Below are positions 1 through 12,890 of a DNA stretch of 64,000 nt, piece by piece. Under the pieces are notes generated by a model. The model saw only the letters and a list, made by a program, of their open reading frames with translations, was not told the origin of the DNA and did no database searches. Each line of letters starts with the position of its first letter. The stretch's first letter is position 1. The stretch lies in the NCBI GenBank assembly GCA_950295325.1, contig OX485806.1, forward strand, positions 7,752,001 to 7,816,000, in the 5' to 3' direction. Position numbers and translations under genes: made by a program. Source of the stretch: Polytrichum commune (taxonomy: Eukaryota; Streptophyta; Polytrichopsida; Polytrichales; Polytrichaceae).

Positions 1-106
1 CCAACCATTGCACAACCTCTTGTTTAGGTCGACTTATCGATGTAAAAATGGTGGATAAGAGCAGAACAAAGATGGAAGACAGGTTGGTAGAGCAGCCAGT
101 AAATAC
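1..106 (-). other. Intron of the LRR receptor kinase gene, partial
   Basis: On the minus strand the coding exon ends at 107 and is followed by a GT donor (complement of 105-106). Reading through instead adds unrelated residues after the conserved HELPEG segment, where related kinases continue with the rest of the kinase domain, so this is read as intron. The next exon is outside the window. Confidence 0.75.
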
Positions 107-2366
107 CTTCTGGAAGTTCATGAAGACGTTGTTGCAAATCCCCTTTCTCCATGAACTCATACAACAGTAGTCTCTCTTCGCCCACCAAGCAATAGCCGAC
201 CAAAGCAACGAGGTTTGGGTGCCTAATTTTACCAAGCGCCTCCAACTGTGCAACCTTCTCATAAGCATTTTGAGGACCACCTTCAAAAAGAACCTTGATC
301 AGCACTTGGAAGCCACCTGGCAACAAAGCCTTGTAGGTGGGGCCATAACCTCCATCAGCAATCTGGGTATCCTTGTGAAAGTTAGAGGTGGCTTGCAGCA
401 GGTCTGCAAATGTCAGGTTGAGCAAGGGTTTCTCGAACATGACAACTGGTATCGACCCTGCATGAGGAACTTGAACTGCCCATGTGCTGGGGTCTGCTTC
501 AAAAGTCACTGGACCTGAAAGATACTTGGAGACCTCTTTAGCTGGAAGTCTCTTGGGCCTCTTTTTAAAGAACAAGAGTACAGTGGTAAGAAAGCAACAG
601 AATGCAAGTGTAACTCCCAAAACAATGCCAACCACTGCACCAGGTTTCAAGTATTGACCATGATGACTATGTATAGTAACTGGGGCAGTCGGTGATGCAG
701 TGGTTGATGGAGCAGGAGACACGACCACAATGCAAGGTCTGGTCGGGAAGCCACACAGCAGTGGATTGCCTTGAAATGAGGAACTGCCGAAGAATTGCCA
801 TTGATTTAGATGAGGCACTTCCCCACTCAGATTGTTGTAAGAGAGATCTAATCCCTGTAGGTTTGAAAGGGACACAAGCTCTGGGGGAATTACCCCACTA
901 AGATTATTGTAAGAAAGGTTCAGAATATTCAGACTGGTCATTTGCGAACAAGCTGCAGGAATGCTGCCATTTAGGTGATTGTGAGAGATATCCAGTTGAA
1001 CCAAGCTCCCTAAGGCGCCCAATGAGCTTGGTATGGGCCCTGCAATGTTGCATGATGAAAGATTCAGGTAGAGAAGACTAGTCAATTGGCTAAAATTTGG
1101 AAGGAATCCTTCGGCAAACATATTCTGGGCCATGCCCAAGTGCTGGGTGGAATTAGAAAAAACCCATGGAATGCTTCCACTGAGCAGGTTCATGGAGACA
1201 TCCAGCTTCTGAAGAAATAACAGATTTGCAACAGAGACCGGGATGTTGCCAGAGAAGTGGTTCATTCGAAGATCCAGCTCCTGCAGATTAAGGGACAAAT
1301 TAGCAGGAATAGGGCCTGTGAAGTCATTGCTTGCCAGTCTTAGTACGGACAGGTTTAATGCAGAAATAAATCCCTCAGGAATGCTTCCATTCAGGAAATT
1401 ATATCCACAATCAAGGATTTTCAAGTTGCTGCTGATGCTAGAACCCTGCAAGTATACTAGTGGAGGTAGAGGCCCTGTTAGCCCATTGTTAGCCAGTGAG
1501 ATTTCCTCCAGAGAAGGAAGTTGGATCAAACCCGACGGTATGCTCCCATTGAACCTGTTTGAAGCGAGAGATAAAAAACTCAGCTGTTGCAAATTTTGCA
1601 GCGCTGGCAGATGCCCACTGAAAAAATTCTGGGAAAGGTCAAGGGTAGTGAGCAACTTATTATTCTGAAACTGCCAACTAACATCTCCAGTCAAAAAATT
1701 CCTGCTCAGATTCAGCATCGCCAGGTTATTTAGACCACCAAATGCATATGGTAACGTGCCATTCAATTGGTTTGAGGAAAGGTCAAGAGACACTAGGAAT
1801 GCGGTGTTGAACGTAGGTATTGCACCAGAAAAGTTGTTTTCATGCAGATCCAATGTCTGGAGGCTTCGCAGATTACTAAGCTCCCATGGTAACGATCCAG
1901 TTAGCAGATTCTTTGAGGCATTCAACATCCCCAGCTGGGGTAAGTTGCCCACGGAATCCGGCAAACCCCCTGTCAATCTGTTGTCGGCAAGATTAAGGGT
2001 AGAGAGGGAGGAGAGAGAAAAGATGTCCGATGGAATTTCACCTGTAAGTGAGTTACTTGACATGTCGAGAGAGGCTAGGGCAGAAAGAACACCCAATGTG
2101 CCAGGCAAGATAGTTCCATTCAGCCCCAGGCCAGATAAGTTCAGCGTCCTGATCCGCTCTTGAATGCCTTGCCCAATGCAAGAAACCCCTTGCCATTGAC
2201 ATACTGGTAATGATGTGTTGAAATAGAAGGAGTAATTTGGAAACACATTTATGAGGAAGGCCTTGAGTTGAGTCCCATCAGCTTGAAGATTCTGGGCACT
2301 TACCACATGAATCAATATCAGGCCTAACAGCAGCAATGTTACCACTTTTCCTTTAGGCCCTGTCAT
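107..2366 (-). CDS. LRR receptor-like kinase, At2g24230/At5g58150 type, first exon (3' part outside window)
   Basis: A single-pass plasma-membrane receptor kinase. The ATG at 2366 is chosen because it starts a good signal peptide (residues 1-24, ending VVSA); the frame stays open to 2402 but begins there with GTG. A CQWQGVSC cap is followed by about twenty leucine-rich repeats of the LxxLxLxxNxLxGxIP type with many N-glycosylation sites. The membrane segment lies at about 575-600, followed by a KKRPKR stop-transfer stretch. The juxtamembrane block VVMFEKPLLNLTFADLL and the ATSNF motif match the Arabidopsis At2g24230/At5g58150 subgroup as I know it. The kinase begins at about 664 with an atypical glycine loop (DGGYGPTY) and has the ATP-site lysine at about 691 (VLIKVL). 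After about 753 codons the exon ends in phase 1; the catalytic and activation loops are beyond the left edge, so activity cannot be judged. Ligand and pathway are unknown. Confidence 0.9.
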
Positions 2367-4196
2367 GTGTGTGCTTGTCTTAATGCGTGCCCCTATATGC
2401 ACACCTGGATCCTTTAAACTCGATGGTCTAATCAGAGACCTTCCTGAACTCGAGAAGTGTTGCTTTCCTCGCTCGCAGAGATCAAAGTCTCAAAGTGTCC
2501 TGAGTGTCTAACATACACTTATCGAAGATGAAGGATCGTAGGTGAAAGAGGTTTGGAGTGGAAGAGTAACTCCCACTGTTCCCATCCCAAAGCGGAGAAG
2601 GAAAAAACTGTACTTAACACCACATTGATGCCGAAGAGATTGTAACTGCAAGTCAGATATTTCCCTCTGAAGTCCCTTCATAGTTCAGGTTGTGGCATGC
2701 ACTTCAACTGCACGCCAGGTCACCCTTCATTCTGTCTACGGAAAAGGAAAAATGCTGTCTCAAAATATTGTTGCGGCAGCTGCTGCTACGAATCCCTGAA
2801 TCCAACAAGTCCCTCCATGCACCTTCTTTCCTCCATGCCGAGAATACTGCAAAGCGCTTCTCCAATGCTCATATTCAATTCACTCTGTTCATTAGATTTG
2901 ACCTTCTCCAATGTAGCAGTCAATATTACTCGCTATATCATAGTCCTTGAAAAATGCCCATCCTGTGCCAATCAATAATGAACTCTCTATCCCCAATACA
3001 CTACGTGCCGAATATTTGTTGGCGCGTATCTGGTTCATCGAGGTAGAAATGTATCAGTAAGCCTCAGAATTGTACACGTAGTATCAAGAAACTCCCCCAT
3101 GCCCCCATGTGGTTTGAGATATAAAAAGAGACAGGATTTTATGTAAGGTTTTCTCACGAACAGGAGGCACAAACACTTGGAAGAGACTGTACATCAACTC
3201 TCAAGTGCTTCTACTAAGAGCATATGAGCTATCCGGAGTCTCCATAAGAAAAAAAGAGGCCGAAGATTCCAGCCTCCTTGCCATGTCCAAACATACAAAA
3301 CAACCTTCACGCTTCCTTCACAAGGCTTCTACCACGCACAGAGAGAACCCCAGGCAAAACCACCAGAATGCTACCATTTTCAGCAAGTGCCCATCACCTT
3401 ACACTTGCTCTAACGCCTCACAACATTCTTCATTTACACCAACGCTATTACACTCACGGTATACGTGCAGGTGCCAGCATCATCGTTTCACTAGCTACCC
3501 ATAATAAATGAAGTTAGAAACACCCTCTCCCTCCATATGCACAATCCAAACTCCTCCATGACCCCAATGCCATCTCAAATCGATGAAAATGGGATGGAAT
3601 GGACATCACTAACATCCTAGCAACCCCGTCTGACATCGCAACCAACGTCATCATCACACTCAAAATTTACATGCCGGTGCCAGCATTGCAGCACTACCCA
3701 GATTACCAAAGCTCCCTCCCTCCGGATGCACAATCCAATCCAAACTACTTCGAAACCTCAAAGCCACCTCAAATCATCAGTACAAAAAGGCAGAGAAGAG
3801 ACAGGACATCACTCACATCCTCCGCCGTTCGTCCTCTCCGATCGAGAGCTTCTAGGCCTTTCCTGTGCACACGCGGTGCTGCATTGCTCCAAATCCCCCT
3901 TCAAACCCTAGCAGTCGCCCCGGTTGCTCCGTTTTGATCTACGAGAAGTAGACCTGGGTTGGTTGGTTGGTTGGTTAGCGAACCAGCTAAGCGAAGCGAA
4001 ATGATACGAGTGCAATGGTAATGGTACAGGGGTTTGGGTGGGAAGAGCCGTGCACATTTACTGCACCTCGTGATGCGAGGAGCCTTTGCGATCTGCGAAT
4101 GCGGCTACAATGTCGCGAACTCAATGCGAGAAGAAAGACTCCGACGAAGAAGTAGCAGCAGCACAGCGACGCTGAGCTCCGCTCTTCTCTGCGTCT
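2367..4196 (-). promoter_or_regulatory. 5' flank and probable leader/promoter of the receptor kinase gene
   Basis: This is the DNA upstream of the minus-strand receptor kinase start. I see no convincing coding exon on either strand; the open frames here are short and low in complexity. A short TTGG repeat lies at about 3958-3976, and base composition rises in GC from about 3820 to 4200, which would suit a transcription start region, but no TATA box or start site can be fixed by eye. Confidence 0.4.
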
Positions 4197-4440
4197 GTGT
4201 CTCTTCCGGGTCTCTCTCTCTCTCTCTATCTCTGTGCCTCTCGCGGGAGCCAGTGGATGAACAGAATATGGAAACGGATGGATGACAGTACGGTCCGTGT
4301 CTCTTCCGGGAGCCCCTGGATGAACAGAATGTGCAAGTGGGTGGATGAATAGGTGGCTGGATGGTTCCGGGATAATTCGCTCTGTGTGTCTCTTCCGGGT
4401 CTCTCTCTCGGTCTCACGGGAGCCATTGTGGTGGGAAGCA
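4197..4440. repeat. Degenerate ~100-bp tandem repeat with CT tracts
   Basis: The motif GTGTCTCTTCCGGG occurs at 4197, 4297 and 4386. Each copy is followed by CT-rich or GGGAGCC sequence, and the first two also by TGGATGAACAGAAT. This is a three-copy decayed tandem duplication of about 90-100 bp with embedded CT microsatellite. Confidence 0.6.
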
Positions 4441-4747
4441 TTGTGATGTTATTATTCGGTCACTTCTCTTAATCTCTCTCTTAATCCACTTATTATGGGA
4501 GGATCTATGTAATCAACAAAGACACATTTCTGATATTCATAATCAAATTTGGGCAGGTTCTAGTTTTCAATCCCATTTTTGTTGATATTTTGTTATAGAT
4601 TTGCTAATGCAACACAAGTTTCATTGTGTAAGTATAATCCGTAAAAGTTGGCGAACATGAAAAATGAATTGAATAACATCCACATACCCTATATAGTTAA
4701 TTTGTTTTAAATTTGTAATATTTTATTGAATTGGTTAAGTCTATTAA

Positions 4748-4990
4748 CAAAGGGTGGCTAAAACCCAAGGCCTTAACCCAAATCCCCTAAGAACCCTGAG
4801 GCCAAGCCGTCTAAGGCATGAATAGTGCTCTGATGGGTGACCTTCTTCGCACTAACTTATGGTGCACCCTGCCACCTAAGGTCCACCCAATCATAGTGGG
4901 ATATTCATGTGAAGCACATATTTTCAACCAACTGTACGGGAACCCAGGGAGGTTGGCCTTTGACAAGCCAACTTGTCCACGCGTATTCCC
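4748..4990 (+). mobile_element. 5S rRNA-like repeat element, copy 1
   Basis: About 100 bp from 4750 align by eye with plant 5S rRNA along its length: an AACCCTGAGGCCAAGC box-A-like region, then GAATAGTGCTCTGATGGG and TGGGTGACC at 4834-4842, matching the intermediate element and box C of the 5S internal promoter. The 5S-like head is followed by CCACCCAATCATAGTGGGA and then a TTCAACCAA segment. Both tail motifs recur in two minus-strand copies at 46.2-46.7 kb, so this is a dispersed family and not a stray 5S gene. Known plant elements carrying 5S sequence are Cassandra-type TRIM retrotransposons, in which the 5S block sits inside the LTR; here the shared sequence starts at the 5S 5' end, which would also fit a 5S-headed SINE. 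Confidence 0.65.
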
Positions 4991-6640
4991 AAAAAATATT
5001 GAATTATAAATTCTACCGCATTTATTGAATATGCCGAATGATAACCTTCAGGACCCCATGATCATATCAATATCTAGTTCAAACGACACAATTCTTTCAA
5101 CCATGGAGTTGCCATGAGTAAATGATGATATTTCTCTCAAATATTTGTGCTTTAATGCTTTCATCCTATGGGCAATATGGAAGCCAATTGAGTAGTGTGT
5201 ACGGCATTCCGAAAATATATTTCCTTTCATTCATCTATGCTCAGGTTGCTTAACCAACTCACACATGAAGATTGAACCAGCACGTCTGGATTCCTAAACC
5301 CTACACATCATTGTACAACAAGTGGGTGGCCATGGGCCATGCTCCGCCATCATGAAGGCAATGCTTTTGAATTTAAATTTATGCGCCGATGATTGTGATT
5401 CTAAAAAAAGGAAATGGAATGTTTTGCGATCATGTCCATTATTTTTGTGAACAAAATAGCCATAAGTATCCCTAATAATCATAACAAATGGACGAGATTG
5501 CCAAATTTTTGATGAATGTGAAATAAATTGGATGAAATTTTATATAATCATCCATACATAGCTCCGTCACTCCAATCGTTGTAGCCAATGCAACTAACTG
5601 CAAAACTTGAGAATAGCAATTACTGCCCAGAGGCACTCCTCCACAATAGGTGTATCAAGCAATGTCTGAGCGTTCTCCAAATAACATGGTCTATATCATA
5701 AGAAAGTATAACATTTGCTTCCACTTTAAACACAACTGTGTATTCAACATGTTCATAACTAAACAACTACATGATGGTCTCCTTCAAAAAAAAAACATAT
5801 TACGTTCTAAAAACTTTGATAGTATAGTTGCTTGTCGAAAAGTTCACAATACACATCATAAATGCTCTTTATAAACATGGACTCCTATAAAAATAAAAAT
5901 AAAATCATGCTCATGTGAAACATGGTCCGACGGAACACAATCAAAGAGTTGTGTAATGTCATACTCTATATACTGGCTCTGTCTATAGGACAGAGACTAT
6001 GCATCAACTTCTTTGTTTCAAGAGCAAATTTCCTAACCACTTTGTGTTCACACTTGGACGTTACTTGTTCTTGTTATTTTTGGTCCACTTTATGTAATGT
6101 GGATGTTAACTATAGTTTATATATATATATATATAAGTTCTCCCTAAAATGCATTGAAAGAAATATAGTTAATTATAGTTATTTCGGTAGTTCTTGATTA
6201 TTTATTTTAAAATTTTTGGGTGATAAATGAGTAGCTTCAATCCTTGACCTATATTTGAGAAGAAAGTGCACAAAATCCAAGAAAGGTTTGGTATAATGAA
6301 TAGCCATGAATTGACATGAGCAAAGTGGACAACTACAATTATAGTCTTTCATAATAAAGGACAGAGCCTCACGGTTCTACCGTTTTCTTGTTCCATTCAT
6401 AATTTGAACTCGTGTCTTAGAAGCCACATAACAAATCTACGTGTAGAGACCTTCAAAGATCTAGGTGATGAGCTATTGGGGAGCTATCACCTATCAAGTT
6501 CCACTCAACCAATTTAAATGTTATTGGTTATACCTCCCCGAGATTAGATTCTTGCAACATTTAACTCATGTCATGTTCAAAACTTGTTCAAATAGCTAAC
6601 GTGAACGAGGGAGCATATATTGCCTGCCTTCTCAAGACAT
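4991..6640. other. Intergenic, no gene seen
   Basis: AT-rich DNA with only short chance open frames. A short TA microsatellite lies near 6120-6136. I recognise no coding or structural RNA feature. Confidence 0.5.
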
Positions 6641-6702
6641 GTCCTTGAATAAGGTACTAAAGGCCAGTTCACACACGAGCCATGTCCTTGAACAAGGTAC
6701 TA
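6639..6702 (+). repeat. Tandem duplication of MITE end plus flank
   Basis: A segment starting ATGTCCTTGAATAAGGTACT and running into TTCACACACGAGCC is repeated immediately, at about 6639 and 6682. The outer copy contains only the first ~20 bp of the MITE terminus, so the left end of the element and its flanking DNA have been duplicated together after insertion. Confidence 0.6.
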
Positions 6703-7208
6703 AGGGTCACTTCACACACGAGCCAAGAGCCGTGACCATGAAATTGTGAGAGCCCTAAAGAAAGTGGCCAAAAGCCATCCCAAGACACCTCCAAAATCAT
6801 GCAGTGTGGTCACGGATCCTCAAGTGTAGTGTGAAGCCATATGTGACCGGGCCCTCAACCAAATGCTATTTCAATGAATTTTTATTCATGCAGGTCCTCT
6901 CACACGATAAAATAGACTAAATCAATGGTTACGAGCATTCAGAATGCCATGGTCTCACGGTTTTGTGTTAGGCCTACCTCCAAGAGGTGGTTTTTGAAAA
7001 CACTCCAAGTGACCATGAAACATGATCCATTTGATGCCATGTAAGAATCCATGTAGACTTTACATCCATATTGCATTCACATACTCCGTTGGTCCCTCAT
7101 CAAGCGTAGTGTGAAGTAGAGAACTTGGACCGGCTCCGCCTTTTCCACCAATGAGAGTGCTTGAAGTGTAATGGCCACGGGCTCTCGGTCTCGTGTGCGA
7201 AGTGGCCC
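6703..7208 (+). mobile_element. ~500-bp inverted-repeat MITE, family A copy 1
   Basis: The element starts with GGGTCACTTCACACACGAG and ends with the imperfect inverse, CTCGTGTGCGAAGTGGCCC, giving terminal inverted repeats of about 35 bp that include GAGCC..GTGACC. Two further full-length copies are at 19375-19869 and 40664-41154 with about 85-90% similarity by eye. It encodes nothing. The flanks (TAA/TAG) could be a degraded 3-bp Tourist/Harbinger-type target duplication, but this is uncertain. Confidence 0.75.
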
Positions 7209-10079
7209 TAGTATCCAACAAATTCCACTCAAACAATTGACCACAATGAACCCCCGAAAGTCCCAATGTGCATTACAATATAGGAACGTTGCTCATATCT
7301 TACATGGTTTTTCAAGCCGCCCTTTCCAATGAGCTATCGAGATCATCAAATCCCATGTCACCATTCAAACATAGCCGAGCCCTTGAAGTTTTGTTATACA
7401 TTTTTTTGCAAATGTCAATCGAAAGTACCAAGTGAAGAGTCTACGTACCATGTTCACCTTTCTTAAAATGTGCAACCAATCTATTATTCATCATGATATG
7501 GTCAGAATAACATGCAATGATGGGATCTTAGTACTTACACTAAATATCTGATTTAGTGCGGCTAGAAATTTGATATGATGTGTTAATTATAGTGGTCTTC
7601 ATGACTCATCATACAGCTCATTAAGTGTCGTATGACGCTTTTTGTAATTGTCACTCATTGGTTACAAACAGTTGATGATGTGGGTCAATGATGAATAGTA
7701 TGGGCCACACTAAATAATATGTTCAACGTGGTTAAAATGAGGTTGATTGACATGATCTAAACGATATTACACAATATTGAGCACTGGTCTTGATTTTGAA
7801 GCTTATTCTCGCAAATCTTGAGTTGCTACGATGGAAGTTTCATGTGGCCTTTGGAATTCGTACCCTATTGTTCATGATGTAAACAAATTCTAGCTCATAG
7901 CCAATAGGATTGATTGGTTTTGGAATTTCTTTGGGTCCATATCCTAATGTGAACTACCCTTTAGGTAGCATGTTCTTTAGTCTCCTTTTTTTTTGGGGGG
8001 GGGGGGGGGGGGGGGGGAGAGCATGTACTTAGCCCTGTACATTAAAATGCTCAATGGGAAGAGATACGCAGTGTGGAGGGGGAGTAAGAGGGAGGAGAAA
8101 CTTCATGTGTTGGCAAAGTTGGGAAACACGAATAGACGATCAAATTTTGAAGTATTGTCCACTTGGAAGTGTGCATTACATCTCCTCAAAGAATAAGAAT
8201 CAGTAGGTGACATGATTGTAGACAGAAGTTGAAGTTCAAGAGGGAGACTCGACCAATTATTTACTATGGAAATGGATTTTTTCTCTCATTCATAAAAATC
8301 TCATAAAATTGTTTGTATGTAGTATAAATTGTCATATTTTACATCAAATGTTTTAAAGATGGCATAATGTTACGACTCAAACTTGACATAAAGTTTCATT
8401 TTTTGGGGTCTATGTCAGGACATAAATGTAAAGATATAAATGATCAACAAATTCATTCATGCAACACCAAGAAACATGTAAATACAATGGTGATTGCGTT
8501 CCAACTTGCATGTTGGACAACAAGGGCAATTATGTTGGCCTCCTTACTCCACATAGAAGTCTTTGGGCAACAAGATGCTTGAATGCTTAGTTACTAGCTT
8601 GAGCTTTGCCAACATTGGCGAAGTCTACGATAGCACCACAATGGTGTCGATGTTTTATTGTATTGTTTTGAATTTGTATATATATTTAAAAAATAATTAA
8701 AATATCAATTTTGGTCAAAGAAAATCAGAAACTTATTTAATAGAGTATGACATTTGTCAAAATTGTTGATTATGCTTACAATAGTTTGCTTTTAAAGCAT
8801 CTTGGGATTAGGGTATTTTGCTTTGCTAGAATGACCAACACATGGGAGTCTACTCTAAGAGATAAGGAAGACGGTGATGGAAAAACTCAAACGAGTTGTC
8901 TAAAGTTAATAACACACACTTGGTTTTGAGAACATTGTGGGATAAAACAAGAGTCCTTGAATATGGTGAGAGGGGATCAATGCCCACAAACATACCTATT
9001 GTTCATCCAACAAAATCACCTTGAAAGCTTACTCTTAGGGCTTACTCTTAGAAAGAACGGCATCAAATTTAGCTTCAAGGACACAAATATAGTAGAGTGG
9101 GACACGTTTAAACGATTAAACCTTAAACCTACGAAACATGTCAATTTAAAACATCAATGGATGAGAGGTGTGTTCATATGCAAACAATGCCTTGAGGTTC
9201 ATGACCTTTGTGTAGACTCATCCATTGTGGACGAAGGGGCATTGGTATAACAATCCCCCAGATATTGAGTGCCAATCCATTCCAATTGAATCACATTAAA
9301 TCGATGTGGGGTCTCTGATGCCACATCGTGTGCAGCTATTATTGTGGGCTGAAGGTTTAGCGTGGTTAGAAAATATCATGGCCCAATGTATCATATGTAT
9401 GGGTTGAAAACTAGGGTGGTTAATAACTCAATGAGCTATTTATTTTCAACTTGTAAGTCATAAAATACAAAAAACATAAAATCATTTTTAGTAAGTTATC
9501 AAATTCATATTGTACTTTTTTGACTATGGTAGTTTGCATGCTTTTGATAAAAGAGAAACTTATTCCACATTCCTAGTTTTGAGCACATAACATGAGGATT
9601 GAACAATGGTGTGGGTCAACAAATGGTTACACTGACCAAAATCATTGTGGTATGTCAAAAGTACAGTGGACCACAACAAAAATTGTGTAGAAGGTGTACA
9701 CTCTTATATGCAATACGGTTGTTTTTGCACATATTGCAGGTTGCCTCTTTACCCATGCATATATATAGTCACCTTGGAACAAAACCGTATCACAAAACTC
9801 ATTATTTTGTTTTCTCATCCGTATAGCAACCCCAATAGGAATATAATTACTGCGATTCATTTTTGTGATATCAAACACTGAAAATATTGCGGAATGTCAA
9901 TATTTTAGTGCGGAAACAACCTAGTTGCACACAATATCAATGTATTCAACAAACCATATAATAGTTCAGTACATTTTCACCTTCTCAATGGATGAGTTTC
10001 CATAAGTAGACACCACAAATCCCTGACCACACAACAATTCCCTCCCACCACTTGATCTCAAAGAGAGGAGATCATCATA
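7209..10079. other. Intergenic with a poly-G tract, no gene seen
   Basis: Mostly AT-rich with no recognisable gene. A tract of about 22 consecutive G lies at 7996-8017. The open frame at 8957-9250 (97 codons) resembles nothing I know and has no supporting splice or start context. Confidence 0.45.
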
Positions 10080-10300
10080 CACGAGCATACCTCTCATCTA
10101 TCCAACATATACAGTAAACTCTACCCCCAATAAGAACTTTGTTGTTTATTCATCTCAAATAATCTCAAGTAGACCAATATGGGATCTTTAAAGGTGGCCT
10201 CGGTGTCAAATCGACTTTAAAAAAACCCTCCGGACTACATACTATTTTACGGCTTTTATGTTGGATGAATGAAAGGTACGTTTGTATAGGATAATTCACT
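10080..10300 (+). mobile_element. MITE family C, copy 1
   Basis: TACCTCTCATCTATCCAAC near 10088 is inverted as GTTGGATGAATGAAAGGTA near 10260, forming terminal inverted repeats. The interior (CTCAAATAATCTCAAGTAGACC..GGTGTCAAATCGACTTTAAA) recurs at 14070-14225, and inverted at 25969-26110 and 48043-48262. It has no coding capacity. Confidence 0.6.
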
Positions 10301-10950
10301 CTCTCTCTAGTGAACTTTGAAGTAGCCTTTTCAATGGATGAAGAGGCAAAGGGCTTATATATATATATATACAAAGTACATTGTACTACCGGATGGTATA
10401 TAAAAATATATACATACAAATTAGTAAATGTACTGATACTGGATGAATTATAAATACCTTTGTATGAAAGCAAATAAATGGATGTAGTCTTTTGGATGGA
10501 TGAATGTTCACTTGCTGGCCCTTTTCAAATATGTTATTGCGGCCTATAACATTAGGAAGTAAATGCACTTCCCAATGCTCTTGCATATGAGAATACTTCT
10601 CATCCAACATTACAACTTGACTCCCTATAAGTTTATTGCATGACATTATAATGTTCTTTGGCTTCGTTCTTTTGGGACCATGTATCACATGAGAGTAATT
10701 CTCCCTTTATTTCAGGATTCCTCATTTACGGGGAGCACTCAAGTTGTGAATTATGGGTTTTTCAACAAGCAGTTGTCAATTATTGCAACTTTTTACTTGC
10801 AATTTCTTTCTTTGAGAATATAACATCATGTAGATAGATAGATAAATACGCCAACCTTGATTGGAGGCAAGCATGAATGAAGAGTCACTTTGCATGTGGG
10901 CTACTCCTGCCTTTCAGTGGTGGACTCTATGTAACAAACCAGGTAAACGT
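10301..10950. other. Intergenic, no gene seen
   Basis: Contains a short TA tract near 10358-10372 and a GATA tract near 10833. No coding sequence is recognised. Confidence 0.45.
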
Positions 10951-10954
10951 AATC

Positions 10955-11410
10955 AATTACTTTTCCCGGGTGGGGTTGAGGGAGGTTTGGGGGTATACTG
11001 GGGGGGAAGCACTTCTATAGGGTTGGAAGGCTTGGTTTCCAATTTGCGTTTGCTGAGGATGATGGCAGGGAGGGAGCAAATGGCGGTGGTGAGTGATGGG
11101 GTCTGCATTGTTTTGAGGTGGATGGGGGGAAGTTTTAAAGCGATCGGTAAGGGTTTTGAGGGTGGAAGTGTGAATTCCTCCTTGTTGGCCAACGGTTAGG
11201 ACAATGAGTCGTTGAGTTTGCCAACTGCGAGTAGCAATGGTGGCAATGAGTGGGGTGTATTCGTCAATTTTCCTTTGTAATGCTATTTCTGGGAAATAAT
11301 CGTGGCAATATGTGAATTTGATGTCAGTTAGTGGGTTGGTTGGGGAAGGGATCTTGGGTTTGGAGGCCTTCAATGAGAAGAATGGTTGGCCAAGAGTGAG
11401 ATGGGCATAT
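10955..11410 (-). pseudogene. Broken reverse-transcriptase-type retroelement fragment
   Basis: On the minus strand, residues DIKFTYCHDYFPEIALQRK, then YTPLIATI and VGQQGGIHTSTLKTL, follow the pattern I associate with the C-terminal segment downstream of the reverse transcriptase in LINE-like polyproteins (FTYCNDRFP..AL.RK..KY.PLI, then G.RG.IH, then a LNKRKL box). The last box appears as ILSKRKLETK in another frame, so a frameshift lies near 11170. No reverse transcriptase domain is visible upstream on this strand, so it is a dead fragment. The region is GC-richer than its surroundings. Assignment rests on remembered family pattern only. Confidence 0.45.
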
Positions 11411-12087
11411 GCATGGTGTTGATGACAAATACAAGGGAGTTGCTAGTGTGGGATGGTGTTGTCATATCACTAGGGTAGTAGAGGAAAATGAACCATTAAT
11501 GAGGCTTTTCCATCCAGTCTGGTGATGGGAGAGTAGGAGTTGTCGAATGTGTTCCAAACCCTTGTTATGTATGTTTGTGTGCAAGCCCTTAAAAATAAGC
11601 TGGGTACAATTTACAAGAACGTGAGAGCCATAATAAAATTTTATAGCACAACGTAACTCCAAATAGCAAGTGACACTCAACGCCATATACGATGTAGATC
11701 GTAATGCAACACTCCTCATGAATGAAGTGTACCCACATAGCTGCAAGGATGAACGGACTAAATTAAGTGGTGGATTCCAATCGATTTTAAGGGCAGGAAA
11801 CCATGCACCCGATTTTTCACATCTAAAAAAAGGGCACATTAAGATGGATGAATGGATGGATGGATGAAGTTGACATTGAATGAAGGATAAGTTTGCCGCC
11901 TTCAGAGACTGGGTCCTCCGGATGGGTGGCCTTGTTCCAGGGGCCAGCTCAAAGGTCATCTCCCTCGAAGTTGAGCTCATGTTGAATTTGTTGGGTCAAA
12001 TGGGCTTCAAATGTCAAGAGCACGCTATTTCCATCTTTACTATACTAAACATCTAATTTGGTGTGACGTTTGCCATGTTTATTAGAG
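11411..12087. other. Intergenic, repeat-derived, no gene seen
   Basis: Around 11630-11700 the sequence CACAACGTAACTCCAAATAG..GTGACACT resembles the ends of the family D MITEs found at 14.7 and 42.2 kb. GGAT repeats occur at about 11845-11866. The 172-codon minus-strand frame here is judged to be chance. Confidence 0.4.
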
Positions 12088-12596
12088 TGATTTTCGACTC
12101 TTCGTGATTTGTCATGTAACATCAAGTGTTATGTGACATCCTCTCCAGTTACCACCCAATGATTACACACACAACTTAGGGTCAATTTTTATGTAGGTCT
12201 CTAGCCCACCAAATTCTAGTGGTTTTCGACTCTTCGTGATTTGTCATGTAACATCAAGTGTCATGTGACATCCTTTCCAGTTATCACCCTATGATTACAC
12301 AACAACTTAGGGTCAGTTTTTATGTAGGCCTCTAGCCCACCAAATTCTAGTGGTTTTCGACTCTTGTGATTTGTCATGTAACATCAAGTGTCATGTGACA
12401 TCCTTTCCAGTTACCACCCAATGATTACACAACAACTTAGGGTCAGTTTTTATGTAGGCCTCTAGCCCACCAAATTCTAGTGGTTTTCGACTCTTGTGAT
12501 TTGTCATGTAACATCCTTTCCAGTTACCACCCAATGATTACACAACAACTTAGGGTCAATTTTTTATGTAGGCCTCTCGCCCACCAAATTCCAGTG
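12088..12596 (+). repeat. 131-bp tandem repeat, about 3.9 copies
   Basis: The start motif TTTTCGACTCTT recurs at 12091, 12223, 12354 and 12484 (spacing 130-132 bp). Each unit contains GTGATTTGTCATGTAACATC, CCAGTTACCACCCAATGATT and GCCCACCAAATTCTAGTGG. The last copy lacks about 20 bp in the middle. Units are nearly identical, so the array is young. Confidence 0.85.
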
Positions 12597-12670
12597 GGAA
12601 TAAGGACAAACTCGCCGAAATGTAGATGGAATATGACGGGGGTAGGGTTTGTATGTGCCAACTGCATTGA

Positions 12671-12890
12671 ATAGTCCTATAATTATGGGTGGAGACTTAG
12701 CGTGGAAGTAATTAGAGTGGGCCACACTAAATTTATAGTAAAGGTGGAATTAATGTGGGTCTAAGACTCTGGGTCTTCCCCTAAGTCTTCATGAAGACTT
12801 CCAACCAACACATTGAATAATAATAGACCACCATAATGTGGTTAGTTGGTGGCTTGTGCTTAGCTACATGAGAACACCTCCAACCCATTA
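12671..12890 (-). mobile_element. MITE family B, partial inverted copy
   Basis: Starts near TAGTCCTATAATTATGGGTGG and carries GGGTCTTCCCCTAAGTCTTC and ATGAAGACTT, the reverse complement of sequence in the copies at 18980-19332 and 47693-48004. The far end is not clear, so the element may be truncated. Confidence 0.45.

Noticed and set aside
2367-2402. Upstream extension of the receptor kinase frame to 2402
   Set aside because: It begins with GTG and would bury the signal peptide behind 12 extra residues; the ATG at 2366 gives a normal signal peptide.
11462-11980. 172-codon minus-strand frame
   Set aside because: Covers MITE-like sequence and simple GGAT repeats; no recognisable protein motif.
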